A stretch of DNA of 64,000 nt from NCBI GenBank assembly GCA_050297535.1, contig JBNKSV010000007.1, positions 8,770 to 72,769 of the forward strand, read 5' to 3'. Below are positions 44,257-53,017 of this stretch, piece after piece. The notes beneath the pieces were generated by a model. The model was not told the DNA's origin and ran no database searches. It was given only the letters and a program-made list of their open reading frames with translations. The stretch is from JAAGZL01 sp050297535 (lineage in GTDB: Bacteria > Pseudomonadota > Gammaproteobacteria > Chromatiales > Chromatiaceae). Both the position numbers and the translations under genes were made by a program. Position 1 is the first letter of the stretch, and each line of letters starts with the position of its first letter.

Positions 44257-44661
44257 AAAACACCACTATAGTTTTACCATGTGCACATAAATCTCAATAC
44301 CACCGTAAATAAGTTGAAAGACACTCCCACCACTAGATCATACGGCAGCCCAAAATGATGCATGGACATACGGGCTGGCCGCTGGTGAGATGGATGGAAT
44401 GGCTAGAATGGCAATCCAAAATGTGAGAAACGTCTTGGCGATCGAATAAAATATTCCACTTGTCTAAGCCTTCCCTACCACAAGCCCTCCGCCTATTTAC
44501 TGAGGTTACCATTTCCCTTTACTTAACCTAGATAGCAACTCCGAATGCGATAGAAACATAGATATCAGACTGGCTCATTTCCCGGCTATTTTCAAGGTAG
44601 GCACGTAAGATATGAGTACTAGTACTCTGTGTTGGATAGCTATAGACTCTGGCGAAACCTG
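44257..44661. other. 405-base non-coding gap with a 14-bp palindrome
   Basis: Between the binding-protein gene start and the aconitase stop codon. No convincing gene. It contains a perfect palindrome, GAGTACTAGTACTC (44614-44627), and direct GGATGGAATGGCTAGAATGG-like repetition near 44390-44410. No tRNA, terminator or repeat of the families found elsewhere in the window is visible. Confidence 0.4.
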
Positions 44662-47328
44662 TTATCCATCTCTGGCAAGTCTGCGCAATACATAGTGTAG
44701 GATGCCGCCATGCATGAAGTATTCCCACTCTTTGGGGGTGTCGATACGCACAGCAACTCTAAATACGATCTTGCCGCCATCTGTCCTGGTTGCGCTGATG
44801 TTTAGTTCTCTGGGCTTACTACTGACGTCCGCGAGATCGAACGACTCACTTCCGTCCAGTCCCAGCGTCTCCGCATTCGCACCCGGCAGAAACTGTAGTG
44901 GCAACACACCCATCCCCACCAAATTGGAGCGATGGATACGCTCATAGCTAACCGCCAGCACCGCCCTCACCCCCAGCAGGCGCGTACCCTTAGCCGCCCA
45001 GTCGCGGGAGGAACCGGTGCCATATTCCTTGCCGGCCATGACCACCAGTGGCGTACCTTCCTCCTGATAGCGCATGGCAGCATCGAAGATAGTCATCTGT
45101 TCCCCACTTGGTTGATACCTGGTCCAGCCACCTTCGGTACCAGGGGCCAATAGATTACGCAGCCGGATATTGGCAAAGGTGCCGCGCAGCATCACCTCGT
45201 GATTACCGCGCCGGGAACCGTAGCTGTTGAAGTCCGGCTTCAATATTCCCTTCTCTTTCAGATAAACACCGGCCGGACTATCCTCGGCTATGGACCCGGC
45301 CGGCGAGATATGATCTGTGGTCACGTTATCGCCCAACAGCGCCAATACCCGCGCCCCGCTGATGGCCGCAACCGGTTCCGGCTCCCGCGGCATGCCGTCA
45401 AAGTAGGTCGGCTTGCGGATATAGGTGGATGCCAGATCCCATTCGTACTGCTTGGAGGCAACCGCGTTCAAAGCTTGCCAACGCTCATCACCGGAGAATA
45501 CGCCATCATAGGCGCTGCGGAACATTTCCGGATTGATGCTGGAGTGAATAATGTCCTGAACCTCATGGCTACCGGGCCAGATATCGCGTAGATAAACCGG
45601 ATTGCCATTCCGGTCTGTTCCCAACGGATCGGCATATAGATCTATGTCCATAGTCCCGGCCAGGGCATAGGCCACCACCAACGGCGGCGACGCCAGGTAG
45701 TTCATCTTTACCTGGGGATGGATGCGGCCCTCGAAGTTACGATTACCAGATAGCACCGAGGTGCACGCCAGATCATTTTGTTGAATGGCGTCAGCGATCG
45801 GTCCCGGCAATGGCCCAGAGTTGCCGATACAGGTAGTGCAACCATAACCCACCACGCTGAACCCTAGTTGCGCCAGATCTTCCAGCAATCCTGCCTGTTT
45901 CAGATAATCGGTCACCACCTGAGAACCGGGGGCCAGACTGGTCTTGACCCAGGGCTTGCTGTTCAAACCCAACCGCGCCGCCTTGCGCGCCAGCAAACCA
46001 GCCGCCACCATAACGGAGGGATTTGAGGTGTTGGTACAGGAGGTTATGGCCGCGATCACCACCGCGCCATCCTTTAGGCTAAACGACTGATCTCGATACT
46101 CCACCGCGACCCCGTCTGTATCTAACTCACCCTTACGGAAACCATTGACCGCGGTCTGGTAAGCGGATTTGGAATTTCTCAGCGGTATGCGATCCTGTGG
46201 AAGTTTGGGACCGGACAGGCTTGGTTCCACCGTAGAGAGATCCAGTTCCAACATGTCACTGTACTCCGCCTCGGGCGATCCCGGCTCCCTAAATATACCC
46301 TGAGCCCGGGCGTAGGCCTCAACCAACGCAATCTGTTCGTCGCTCCTGCCGGAGAGACGCATATAGCGCAGGGTCTCGGCGTCGATCGGAAAGATACCGC
46401 AGGTGGCGCCATACTCCGGGGCCATGTTTGCAATGGTGGCGCGATCGGTCAGAGGTAGTTGCCCCAGACCGTCGCCACAGAATTCCACGAACTTACCCAC
46501 CACGCCCTTCTGACGCAACATCTGCGTCACGGTCAGCACCAGATCGGTGGCGGTGACTCCTTCCGTCAGTTCACCCGTGAGACGGAACCCCACCACCTGC
46601 GGGATCAGCATGCTTATCGGTTGCCCCAGCATCCCGGCCTCGGCCTCGATACCACCCACGCCCCAGCCCAGCACGCCTATACCGTTGATCATGGTGGTGT
46701 GGGAGTCTGTACCGACCAGGGTGTCTGGATAGGCTTGTGTGACGCCTTCATCCTCTTTGGTGAACACCACGGAAGCCAGATACTCCAGATTGACTTGGTG
46801 TACGATGCCGGTGCCTGGTGGCACAACCCTGAAGTTGGAAAAGGTCTGCTGGCCCCAGCGTAGAAAGGCGTAGCGCTCTCGATTGCGATCGAATTCTATT
46901 CTGGCATTCAGGTCCAGGGCATTATTGATCCCGAAGTTATCCACCTGTACAGAGTGGTCGATTACCAGATCCACCGGCGAAAGCGGGTTGATCCTGTCGG
47001 TATCGCCACCCAATTCCGCCATGGCCGCACGCATGGCCGCCAGATCCACAACCGCTGGCACTCCGGTAAAATCCTGCAACACCACCCGGGCCGGGGTGAA
47101 GGATATCTCTTTATCCGGTTGCACCTTTGGATCCCAGTTGGCGAGGGCTTTAATGTCTTCCATGGTGACATCCACCCCATCTTCCAACCGCAGCAGATTC
47201 TCCAATAAAATCTTTAAGGAGTACGGCAGGCGCGATACGTTATATCCGGACTCCAGCGCCTGGAGGCTGAATATTTCGTACTTTACGCCATCCACAACAA
47301 GATCTGTTCTTGCATTGAAGCTATTCAT
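44662..47328 (-). CDS. acnA: Aconitate hydratase A
   Basis: An 888-residue [4Fe-4S] hydro-lyase of the TCA and glyoxylate cycles. Cluster ligands are seen in SCTNTSNPSV and GCTTCIGNSG. The swivel domain shows ALLGDNVTTDHISPAGS and KEYGTGSSRDWAAKG. Length and layout match the AcnA/IRP group rather than AcnB. AcnA enzymes are the stress-stable form, often induced under oxidative stress, in keeping with the redox-defence genes that follow. It starts 27 bases downstream of a ferritin-like gene on the same strand. Confidence 0.97.
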   Translation of the reverse strand: MNSFNARTDLVVDGVKYEIFSLQALESGYNVSRLPYSLKILLENLLRLEDGVDVTMEDIKALANWDPKVQPDKEISFTPARVVLQDFTGVPAVVDLAAMRAAMAELGGDTDRINPLSPVDLVIDHSVQVDNFGINNALDLNARIEFDRNRERYAFLRWGQQTFSNFRVVPPGTGIVHQVNLEYLASVVFTKEDEGVTQAYPDTLVGTDSHTTMINGIGVLGWGVGGIEAEAGMLGQPISMLIPQVVGFRLTGELTEGVTATDLVLTVTQMLRQKGVVGKFVEFCGDGLGQLPLTDRATIANMAPEYGATCGIFPIDAETLRYMRLSGRSDEQIALVEAYARAQGIFREPGSPEAEYSDMLELDLSTVEPSLSGPKLPQDRIPLRNSKSAYQTAVNGFRKGELDTDGVAVEYRDQSFSLKDGAVVIAAITSCTNTSNPSVMVAAGLLARKAARLGLNSKPWVKTSLAPGSQVVTDYLKQAGLLEDLAQLGFSVVGYGCTTCIGNSGPLPGPIADAIQQNDLACTSVLSGNRNFEGRIHPQVKMNYLASPPLVVAYALAGTMDIDLYADPLGTDRNGNPVYLRDIWPGSHEVQDIIHSSINPEMFRSAYDGVFSGDERWQALNAVASKQYEWDLASTYIRKPTYFDGMPREPEPVAAISGARVLALLGDNVTTDHISPAGSIAEDSPAGVYLKEKGILKPDFNSYGSRRGNHEVMLRGTFANIRLRNLLAPGTEGGWTRYQPSGEQMTIFDAAMRYQEEGTPLVVMAGKEYGTGSSRDWAAKGTRLLGVRAVLAVSYERIHRSNLVGMGVLPLQFLPGANAETLGLDGSESFDLADVSSKPRELNISATRTDGGKIVFRVAVRIDTPKEWEYFMHGGILHYVLRRLARDG

Positions 47329-47355
47329 ATATATCTACCTTGTAGCTGAATGCGC

Positions 47356-47841
47356 CTAATAGCTATCCATATTGCGCCACTCGGCATCCTCCACCCAGGT
47401 ATCCGGGCGCTGCAAAAACTCGATCAGATTATCCAAAATCAGATAGTGTTTCCCCTCTTCCTCTGCAATCCGTAGACATATTTCTCTTTGTTCTGGATCG
47501 TTCAGCTCCTCTGCCTTTTGTTCATACATCTCCTGACTCTTCTTCTCCATATCCCGCGCCTGGATATAGGCCTCAATCTGATCTTTAGTCGGGATATCCA
47601 TCCCATCTCTCTCTTTCATTGCGGCAAATAAGGTCTTTATTTTGGCAATCGGTCTCGCATTATCCATACTGACAGGATGTTCCCGTTTCATCTGCATGAA
47701 CACACGATAGTGTTCCGCCTCAGCATCGGCCAAGAGATCAAATACACTTTTGACGCCGAAGTCATCTGTCTTGGCAGCGAGGTCACGATAGTAGGCCTCT
47801 CCGTCTTTCTCTGTCTGTAGGGCATAATCGATAATATTCAT
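47356..47841 (-). CDS. Ferritin-like diiron protein (rubrerythrin-related)
   Basis: A 161-residue four-helix-bundle protein. Diiron carboxylate/His motifs are visible: EKDGEAYY, EAEHYRVF, the second-half QARDMEKKSQEMYE and EEEGKHYLILD, giving two EX2H-type pairs. It lacks a rubredoxin-like zinc/iron finger, so it is not a full rubrerythrin. It may scavenge peroxide or store iron, fitting its place upstream of the iron-sulfur enzyme aconitase in the same direction. Shine-Dalgarno AAGGAGAG precedes ATG 47841. Confidence 0.82.
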   Translation of the reverse strand: MNIIDYALQTEKDGEAYYRDLAAKTDDFGVKSVFDLLADAEAEHYRVFMQMKREHPVSMDNARPIAKIKTLFAAMKERDGMDIPTKDQIEAYIQARDMEKKSQEMYEQKAEELNDPEQREICLRIAEEEGKHYLILDNLIEFLQRPDTWVEDAEWRNMDSY

Positions 47842-48036
47842 GTCATCTCTCCTTGCCAGTTCAGATACAGTTATTTATTCATGTAATGCTATGCATTTAA
47901 AAACACAGCCGAACACTGGGTTTTATTAATTAGAGTGTAGTTTATAGTTTCAGGTGCTTCACTCTGTGCGGATAATTTTTTCTGTCAAAGGGTATATATT
48001 CGTACCGTTTTGCGTTTTTCTTGTTCTTTCATGCAT

Positions 48037-48068
48037 AAAAAAGCCCGCTGTCTACAGCGGGCTTTTTT
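48037..48068. terminator. Strong bidirectional terminator
   Basis: Six A, an eight-base-pair stem GCCCGCTG/CAGCGGGC with loop TCTA, then six T: a perfect bidirectional intrinsic terminator. On the minus strand it ends the PEP-CTERM gene, whose stop is 49 bases upstream. Confidence 0.93.
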
Positions 48069-48117
48069 GCGTACATCACAGCCCCGGCGGTTGGCCGATA
48101 CCTTGCTCGCGCTCTAT

Positions 48118-48789
48118 CTAGACTGTCACTTTATTGCGCCTGGATAATCCGACCAGACCCAAGAGGCCGGAGCCGAAGAGCCAGACTGCGGCCGGAATGG
48201 GTACGGCGGAAACAGTGTAATCAATCGACAGAAAGGCTTCGTGGGAATCATAATTCTCCAGCGGCTGAAAATCGTGCCAATTTTGACCAGTTACAGAACC
48301 GAAAAGGTAAAAGGTCAGATAGTTATCGACAGTAAATTCTGCGGAATCGATAGCGGAGATATCCCAGGATATATAGCTGTTGAGATCATTGGCAGTAACA
48401 AGCTGCGAATCAATAGCACTGCCATGGTTGCCTGAATCTGTATTCCAGGTAGTGCCAGTATCAACCCATGCGTCGTTGTTGCCCAGGGCAATGTCAATAT
48501 AACCGTCTCCGTTGTTATAGATGTTATAGGCGTTAAAGGTGATGGAATTTATTGTTATACCGCTAAGGGAGGTTAAGGCTGACATGTCAAAGCCAAAGAT
48601 ACTCTCACTCCGTGTTCCATCGCTATGGCTTCCGGTATAGAGATAGTTAGGATTATTGATGTTGCCAGTTGGCGAATAACTGATAATCGTCGCATCCTGG
48701 GCTACTGATATATTCAACACATCCGCATAGGCGATGTTAGTCAGTAACAAGCCAAGTATCAGGCCATGACATATACCATACATTTTCAT
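48118..48789 (-). CDS. PEP-CTERM-type exported protein with DNRLRE-like domain
   Basis: A 223-residue secreted protein. The signal peptide (1-22, MKMYGICHGLILGLLLTNIAYA) is followed by a beta-rich domain with phrases SVAQDATI, FGFDMSAL and TWNTDS typical of DNRLRE-type modules. The C-terminus VPIPAAVWLFGSGLLGLVGLSRR is a PEP-CTERM-class sorting signal (Pro motif, hydrophobic helix, basic tail), normally processed by exosortase. No exosortase is in the window. It is likely an envelope or exopolysaccharide-associated protein. It has its own sigma-70 promoter and a folded leader, and ends at a strong terminator. Confidence 0.85.
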   Translation of the reverse strand: MKMYGICHGLILGLLLTNIAYADVLNISVAQDATIISYSPTGNINNPNYLYTGSHSDGTRSESIFGFDMSALTSLSGITINSITFNAYNIYNNGDGYIDIALGNNDAWVDTGTTWNTDSGNHGSAIDSQLVTANDLNSYISWDISAIDSAEFTVDNYLTFYLFGSVTGQNWHDFQPLENYDSHEAFLSIDYTVSAVPIPAAVWLFGSGLLGLVGLSRRNKVTV

Positions 48790-48822
48790 TTTGTTATCTC
48801 CTTATGTTCCATATCAATATTT

Positions 48823-48905
48823 GAAACCCAGCCCTCTTCCTTAAACATCCATGAAGAGCTGTTGGCTTTCCGGACCAGTCTTGCGACCGGGGTGGCGTCT
48901 CATCA
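48823..48905 (-). ncRNA. Structured 5' leader RNA of the PEP-CTERM gene (riboswitch candidate)
   Basis: The leader lies between the predicted start site (about 48910) and the ATG (48789). On the minus strand CCGGTC-GCAA-GACTGG (48875-48890) forms a hairpin with a GNRA tetraloop. It is followed by CCGGAAAGCC and a long second hairpin (48823-48870, CAGC..TCTTC pairing with GAAGA..GCTG). GAGAC and GTTTC at the two ends could close the whole. The layout resembles class I c-di-GMP riboswitches (GNRA hairpin, AAAGCC joiner, second hairpin) but the canonical GACGCAAAGCC block is missing. I cannot assign a class. Confidence 0.5.
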
Positions 48906-48916
48906 AAACGAGTGAA

Positions 48917-48945
48917 ATTGTAAAACCCATGTGTAACAGTGTCAA
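48917..48945 (-). promoter_or_regulatory. Sigma-70 promoter of the PEP-CTERM gene
   Basis: Minus-strand TTGACA (48940-48945), 17-base spacer, TACAAT (48917-48922): a near-consensus promoter. The predicted transcript starts near 48910 and carries a leader of about 120 bases. Confidence 0.75.
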
Positions 48946-48975
48946 AAATAGTGCTCACTAGCCATTTGCTGCTGT

Positions 48976-49302
48976 TCATACATCGTCAGATTGTCTATCT
49001 TGTTGTATACGCTTAAGCAAAACCTTCATCTCCTTGGCGGCCTGAATATCGCCTTTGTTGCTGGCCACTTCTATCCCTGTAATCAATACCTTATGCGCAA
49101 GCTCATATTCACCACTCTGCTGTAGGACCTTGCCGTAAAGTTTCCAGGCCGCAGAGTATTGCGGGTCTAACTGCACCGCCCTTGCCAGGTGTTCCCTAGC
49201 AAGCGCCGGTTCGTCCTTTTTCAGATAGGCGCTACCGATACTGAAACGCAGCAAGGCATTATCAGGTCCCTTTTCGAGAAGCTTTAGTAGCTCGTTTAGC
49301 AT
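48976..49302 (-). CDS. Small tetratricopeptide-repeat protein
   Basis: A 108-residue all-helical protein with two to three TPR units (LLRFSIGSAYLKKDEPALAREHLARAVQLDP; AAWKLYGKVLQQSGEYELAHKVLITGIEVA). No signal peptide. Likely a protein-protein adaptor; the partner is unknown. A Shine-Dalgarno GAGGAGG precedes ATG 49302. It diverges from the persulfide dioxygenase gene. Confidence 0.82.
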   Translation of the reverse strand: MLNELLKLLEKGPDNALLRFSIGSAYLKKDEPALAREHLARAVQLDPQYSAAWKLYGKVLQQSGEYELAHKVLITGIEVASNKGDIQAAKEMKVLLKRIQQDRQSDDV

Positions 49303-49383
49303 TTGGTACCAAGTCCTCCTCTTTTGATTATCAGTCCTCGTATGGTATTTTCAAGGTAAAAGCCAAACTCAGAGGTAAACAGC

Positions 49384-50082
49384 ATGATCTTTCGACAATT
49401 GTTTGACCGTGTATCCTGCACCTATACCTATCTGATCGCCGAACGTGACACTGGCGAGGCCATTCTGGTCGATCCGGTAATCTCCAACGTACCCCAATAC
49501 CTGCAACTAATTGATGAGTTGGAGCTAAACCTTATCCTCGGTATAGACACCCACATCCACGCCGATCACGTGACCGGCCTTGGCGCCTTGCGAGAAGAGA
49601 CCCTGTGCGCCATAGCCATGGGTGAACATGCCAAGGCGGATTGCGTCAACTACAAGGTACGGGACGGAGAGCAAATCAATGTCGGGAATATCTGCCTGGA
49701 TGTCATCTACACCCCGGGACATACCGACGACTCATACTGCTTTTATGTACAGGGCCGGGTGCTGACCGGAGACACCCTGCTTATACGCGGCACCGGACGC
49801 ACCGACTTCCAAAACGGCGACGCGGCCGCACAATACGACAGTCTGTTCAACAAACTACTGAAGTTGCCGGACGACACCATAGTCTATCCTGCCCATGACT
49901 ATAACGGCATGACCATAAGTACCATCGGTGAAGAGAGGAGATACAACCCACGTCTTCAGGTAGCTTCTGAGCAGGAATACGTGGATCTGATGAACGGTCT
50001 GGAGCTGGAAGACCCTAAGCTTATGGACATAGCGGTGCCAAGCAATCTTGCCTGCGGCCTGATGATAAACAACAAGGCTTAG
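49384..50082 (+). CDS. ETHE1-type persulfide dioxygenase (MBL fold)
   Basis: A 232-residue metallo-beta-lactamase-fold protein. Metal motif THIHADHVTG (His57, His59, Asp61, His62), His113 in TPGHTDD, Asp130 in GDTL, GTGRTDFQNG and PAHDYNG match the ETHE1/sulfur dioxygenase group rather than glyoxalase II. Such enzymes oxidise glutathione persulfide to sulfite using mononuclear iron. No fused rhodanese is present; a separate rhodanese lies at 14.5 kb. Its stop overlaps the convergent oxyR stop by four bases. Confidence 0.85.
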   Translation: MIFRQLFDRVSCTYTYLIAERDTGEAILVDPVISNVPQYLQLIDELELNLILGIDTHIHADHVTGLGALREETLCAIAMGEHAKADCVNYKVRDGEQINVGNICLDVIYTPGHTDDSYCFYVQGRVLTGDTLLIRGTGRTDFQNGDAAAQYDSLFNKLLKLPDDTIVYPAHDYNGMTISTIGEERRYNPRLQVASEQEYVDLMNGLELEDPKLMDIAVPSNLACGLMINNKA

Positions 50083-50984
50083 CTATTCCCCGGGTGTTGT
50101 GATTTACAAAATGTCTCTCCAAGCAGAGTAAAATCGGCCTTGCGCGGGGCTGATCTTCTCCATGCCAGACCGATAACCCTGGACGGTTCCGGTTCACCGA
50201 AACGCCTTATCTCGACATGTGCGCTACGCCCGATCTCCACATCTATAGACATCTCCGGCAACAGGGTTATACCGACCTTGCTGGACACCATCTGTGTCAG
50301 TGTGCTAAGACTGCTGGCGCGGAAATCACCCAGTTCATGGGCGCCGCCGCCCTCACACACCGGCCATACATGATCCCTCAGACAATGGCCATCTTCCAAC
50401 AACAGCACCTCTTCATCGCGCAGATCGGTTTGCTGCACATATTTCTTTGTCGCCAGAGGATGTCTTTCTGGCATTGCCAGTAGAAATCGGTCTTTGAACA
50501 GAGTCATACTCTCAAGATTGCCGAGTTCAACATCCAGAGCCAGCAAGACCAGATCCAGCTTGCCCTCGTTCAGCAACCGCACCAACACGTCGGTCTTCTC
50601 TTCGTACAGGAGCAGGCGCAGATGGGGATACTGCTCTCTCACCTCAGGTAATACCTTGGGCAGAAAATACGGAGCGATGGTGGGAATAACTCCCAAACGT
50701 AAGGTGCCGGACATAGGCAATGTAAGTGACTGTGCCGCTTCAATTAGATCATTAGCCCCGTTCAGAACATGATGAGCCCTTCTTACAATATCCTCACCCG
50801 CCGACGTCACCATCACCATGCGTTGATTACGCTCCAACAGCTTTAGTCCCAGTTGGTCTTCCAACTGTTTTATCTGGGTACTCAGGGCTGGCTGGCTTAC
50901 ACGACAGGCGTCCGCAGCTTTATGGAAACTGCGCAACTCAGCCAATGCAGTTAGATACTCAAGCTGGCGCAGGGTGATTTTCAT
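50079..50984 (-). CDS. oxyR: OxyR, peroxide-sensing LysR-type regulator
   Basis: A 301-residue LysR-family activator. The N-terminal winged helix (MKITLRQLEYLTALAELRSFHKAAD) and LysR substrate-binding fold are present, with Cys201 and Cys210 in GHCLRDHVWPVC, eight residues apart. They match the redox pair Cys199/Cys208 of E. coli OxyR, so a peroxide sensor is likely. It diverges from sodB, and tpx and bcp follow, all plausible targets. A T-N11-A type repeat (CTAT/ATAG/CTAT, 51015-51048) lies upstream. Confidence 0.94.
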   Translation of the reverse strand: MKITLRQLEYLTALAELRSFHKAADACRVSQPALSTQIKQLEDQLGLKLLERNQRMVMVTSAGEDIVRRAHHVLNGANDLIEAAQSLTLPMSGTLRLGVIPTIAPYFLPKVLPEVREQYPHLRLLLYEEKTDVLVRLLNEGKLDLVLLALDVELGNLESMTLFKDRFLLAMPERHPLATKKYVQQTDLRDEEVLLLEDGHCLRDHVWPVCEGGGAHELGDFRASSLSTLTQMVSSKVGITLLPEMSIDVEIGRSAHVEIRRFGEPEPSRVIGLAWRRSAPRKADFTLLGETFCKSQHPGNS

Positions 50985-51014
50985 AATAACTTCACATTAT
51001 CACTTCGGTAAGAA

Positions 51015-51048
51015 CTATCAATTAGAAATATAGTAGATCGACCCCTAT
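51015..51048. promoter_or_regulatory. Candidate LysR-type box in the oxyR-sodB gap
   Basis: CTAT (51015-51018), N11, ATAG (51030-51033), N11, CTAT (51045-51048): two overlapping T-N11-A palindromes, 30 bases upstream of the oxyR ATG. This matches the general LysR box, not the strict ATAG-N7-CTAT OxyR element. The rest of the 295-base gap is AT-rich with no gene. Confidence 0.35.
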
Positions 51049-51279
51049 ACTCAAACCATATTTTAAGTACCGACCCTGATTTCAGACATAAAAACTGAAC
51101 AACAGTAAGAGCAAACAGAACCTTAAAAAATCATTCGTATGACAATATAAAGGTACCGCCTGTTCGAGCAGGTATTGAAACCAGGCATACAGTCATCATA
51201 TGAATGATATACCGTTGCAGTTAAAACGGTCGTAGGTTACCGATCTACATTAATTAATCTACATACAAGGAGAGAGACT

Positions 51280-51864
51280 ATGGCTTACGAACTTCCTGCA
51301 CTCCCCTATGCACAAAACGCTCTGGAACCACACATCTCGGCCGAGACCCTGGAGTATCACCACGGCAAGCACCACGCCGCCTATGTGGCCAACCTGAACA
51401 AGCTGGTTGCGGGAACAGAGTACGAAGGCAAATCCCTAGAGGAGATCATTACCAGTGCCGATAGCGGCGGCATCTTCAACAATGCGGCCCAAATCTGGAA
51501 CCACAGCTTCTATTGGAACTGCTTGGGTCCAAATGGTGGCGGCGCCCCAGATGGGGATCTGGGCAAGGCCATTACAGACGCCTTTGGATCATTTGATGCG
51601 TTCAAGGAGCAGTTCACCGCCTCAGCCATCGGCAATTTCGGTTCTGGCTGGACCTGGCTGGTAAAGAATCCTGACGGGTCGATTGAGATTGTAAACACCA
51701 GCAATGCAGGCACCCCTCTGAGCAACGGTCAGACACCGCTGCTGACCTGCGACGTGTGGGAACACGCCTACTACATCGACTACCGCAATGCACGTCCCGC
51801 CTATCTGGGGGCCTTCTGGAACCTGGTTAATTGGGAGTTCGCCAACCAGAACTTTGCTGGCTAG
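51280..51864 (+). CDS. sodB: Iron superoxide dismutase
   Basis: A 194-residue Fe-type SOD. Metal ligands are His27 (EYHHGKHH), His near 75 (NHSFYWNCL) and Asp/His in DVWEHAYYIDY. GGAPDG and the TWLV region favour iron over manganese. It is cytoplasmic and disproportionates superoxide. Shine-Dalgarno AAGGAGAG precedes ATG 51280. It lies next to oxyR, tpx and bcp. Confidence 0.96.
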   Translation: MAYELPALPYAQNALEPHISAETLEYHHGKHHAAYVANLNKLVAGTEYEGKSLEEIITSADSGGIFNNAAQIWNHSFYWNCLGPNGGGAPDGDLGKAITDAFGSFDAFKEQFTASAIGNFGSGWTWLVKNPDGSIEIVNTSNAGTPLSNGQTPLLTCDVWEHAYYIDYRNARPAYLGAFWNLVNWEFANQNFAG

Positions 51865-51991
51865 GCACGAATTATTTTGACATATATCATTTTATCGTTG
51901 ACGAATCCGGCAACTAATGCCAATATAGCGTCAACTTTGATGATATTTGATCCTCACACAAAGACTGAACCAACCTAAAGAGGCAAACAAC

Positions 51992-52492
51992 ATGGCACAG
52001 ATAACCTTGAAAGGAAACGCTATAAACACCTCCGGAGAGCTGCCGGCGATAGGATCCCAGGCCCCAGATTTTGTACTGACCAAGACCAATCTATCGGATG
52101 TGACAATGTCCGACCTGCAAGGCAAACGGGTAATCCTGAACATCTTCCCCAGTATCGACACCGATGTATGCGCGGCCTCTGTACGTCACTTCAATGCGGA
52201 TGCAAACGCCCTGGACAACACGGTGGTCCTATGTGTCTCCCAGGACCTGCCATTCGCCCACGCCCGTTTCTGTGGCGCTGAAGGTCTTGAGAATGTTGAG
52301 TCCGTGAGTGAGCTTAGGAACAGCGACTTTGGCGCAGACTATGGCGTACGCATCGTGGATGGCCCGCTGGCCGGACTTTTGTCTAGGGCGGTGGTGGTTA
52401 TAGATGCATCTGGAAAGGTTATATATACCGAACAAGTCCCCGAGATCGTACAGGAACCAAACTATGACGCAGCTTTGAGTTCCATTATGTAA
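51992..52492 (+). CDS. tpx: Thiol peroxidase Tpx
   Basis: A 166-residue atypical 2-Cys peroxiredoxin. Peroxidatic Cys60 (SIDTDVCAASVRHF) and resolving Cys94 (ARFCGAEG) match the Tpx family. Start chosen at MAQITLKGNA with GAGG upstream; 15 further in-frame codons lie before it. It uses thioredoxin to reduce hydroperoxides. Its terminator lies directly against the ribosome site of bcp. Confidence 0.95.
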   Translation: MAQITLKGNAINTSGELPAIGSQAPDFVLTKTNLSDVTMSDLQGKRVILNIFPSIDTDVCAASVRHFNADANALDNTVVLCVSQDLPFAHARFCGAEGLENVESVSELRNSDFGADYGVRIVDGPLAGLLSRAVVVIDASGKVIYTEQVPEIVQEPNYDAALSSIM

Positions 52493-52505
52493 GATCTCCA
52501 CTTCT

Positions 52506-52534
52506 GGGCCGCACCCCTTGCGGCCCTTTTTTTT
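52506..52534 (+). terminator. Intrinsic terminator between tpx and bcp
   Basis: GGGCCGC-ACCCCTT-GCGGCCC followed by eight T. The bcp Shine-Dalgarno GGAGGA begins at the next base (52535), and the bcp start is 12 bases after the T-run, so any bcp message from the tpx promoter requires read-through. Confidence 0.9.
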
Positions 52535-52546
52535 GGAGGATACAAA

Positions 52547-53017
52547 ATGGCTATAGAAGAAGGTAAAACGGCTCCCGCATTCACTCTCCCCGACGCCCAA
52601 GGCAACAAAATCTCCCTTAAGGACCTCAAGGGCAAGGATGTCATCCTCTATTTCTATCCAAAAGACGACACCCCCGGATGTACCAAAGAGGCCTGCGGCT
52701 TTCGTGACCTGTGGGGTGAGATAGAGGCATTGGGTGTGGTGGTGCTGGGCGTATCGCCGGACGAAAGTGCATCCCATACAAGCTTCGCCAGCAAATTCAA
52801 TCTACCCTTCACCCTACTCTCCGATCCAGACAAGGCGATAATGACCAAATACGGGGCCTACGGCGAAAAGGTAATGTACGGCAAGAGGACCATGGGGGTG
52901 ATCCGATCCACCGTCTGGATTGGTCCGGATGGAAAGATAAAGAAGCACTGGAAGAGGGTTGCCAAGGCGGCAGATCATCCACTCAAAGTGCTTGATGCAC
53001 TAAAGGCAGGAATATAG
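52547..53017 (+). CDS. bcp: Thioredoxin-dependent thiol peroxidase (Bcp/PrxQ)
   Basis: A 156-residue peroxiredoxin. Cys45 and Cys50 in DTPGCTKEACGFRD form the PrxQ-type pair. GVSPDE and VMYGKRTMGVIRSTVWI are family-typical. It reduces lipid and hydrogen peroxides. No promoter can be placed between the upstream terminator and the Shine-Dalgarno, so expression probably depends on partial read-through from tpx or a promoter inside tpx. Confidence 0.95.
   Translation: MAIEEGKTAPAFTLPDAQGNKISLKDLKGKDVILYFYPKDDTPGCTKEACGFRDLWGEIEALGVVVLGVSPDESASHTSFASKFNLPFTLLSDPDKAIMTKYGAYGEKVMYGKRTMGVIRSTVWIGPDGKIKKHWKRVAKAADHPLKVLDALKAGI

Noticed and set aside
44257..44661. Small gene in the 405-base gap downstream of acnA
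   Set aside because: No open frame with a ribosome site and plausible composition was seen.
48823..48905. Direct call of a class I c-di-GMP riboswitch
   Set aside because: The order of elements is similar, but the canonical GACGCAAAGCC block is absent; the leader is listed without a class.
48794..48979. A 61-codon open frame on the minus strand upstream of the PEP-CTERM gene
   Set aside because: It spans the consensus promoter and the folded leader, has no ribosome site and no recognisable protein features.
51015..51048. Canonical OxyR box
   Set aside because: Half-sites are spaced N11, not N7; listed only as a generic LysR-type candidate.
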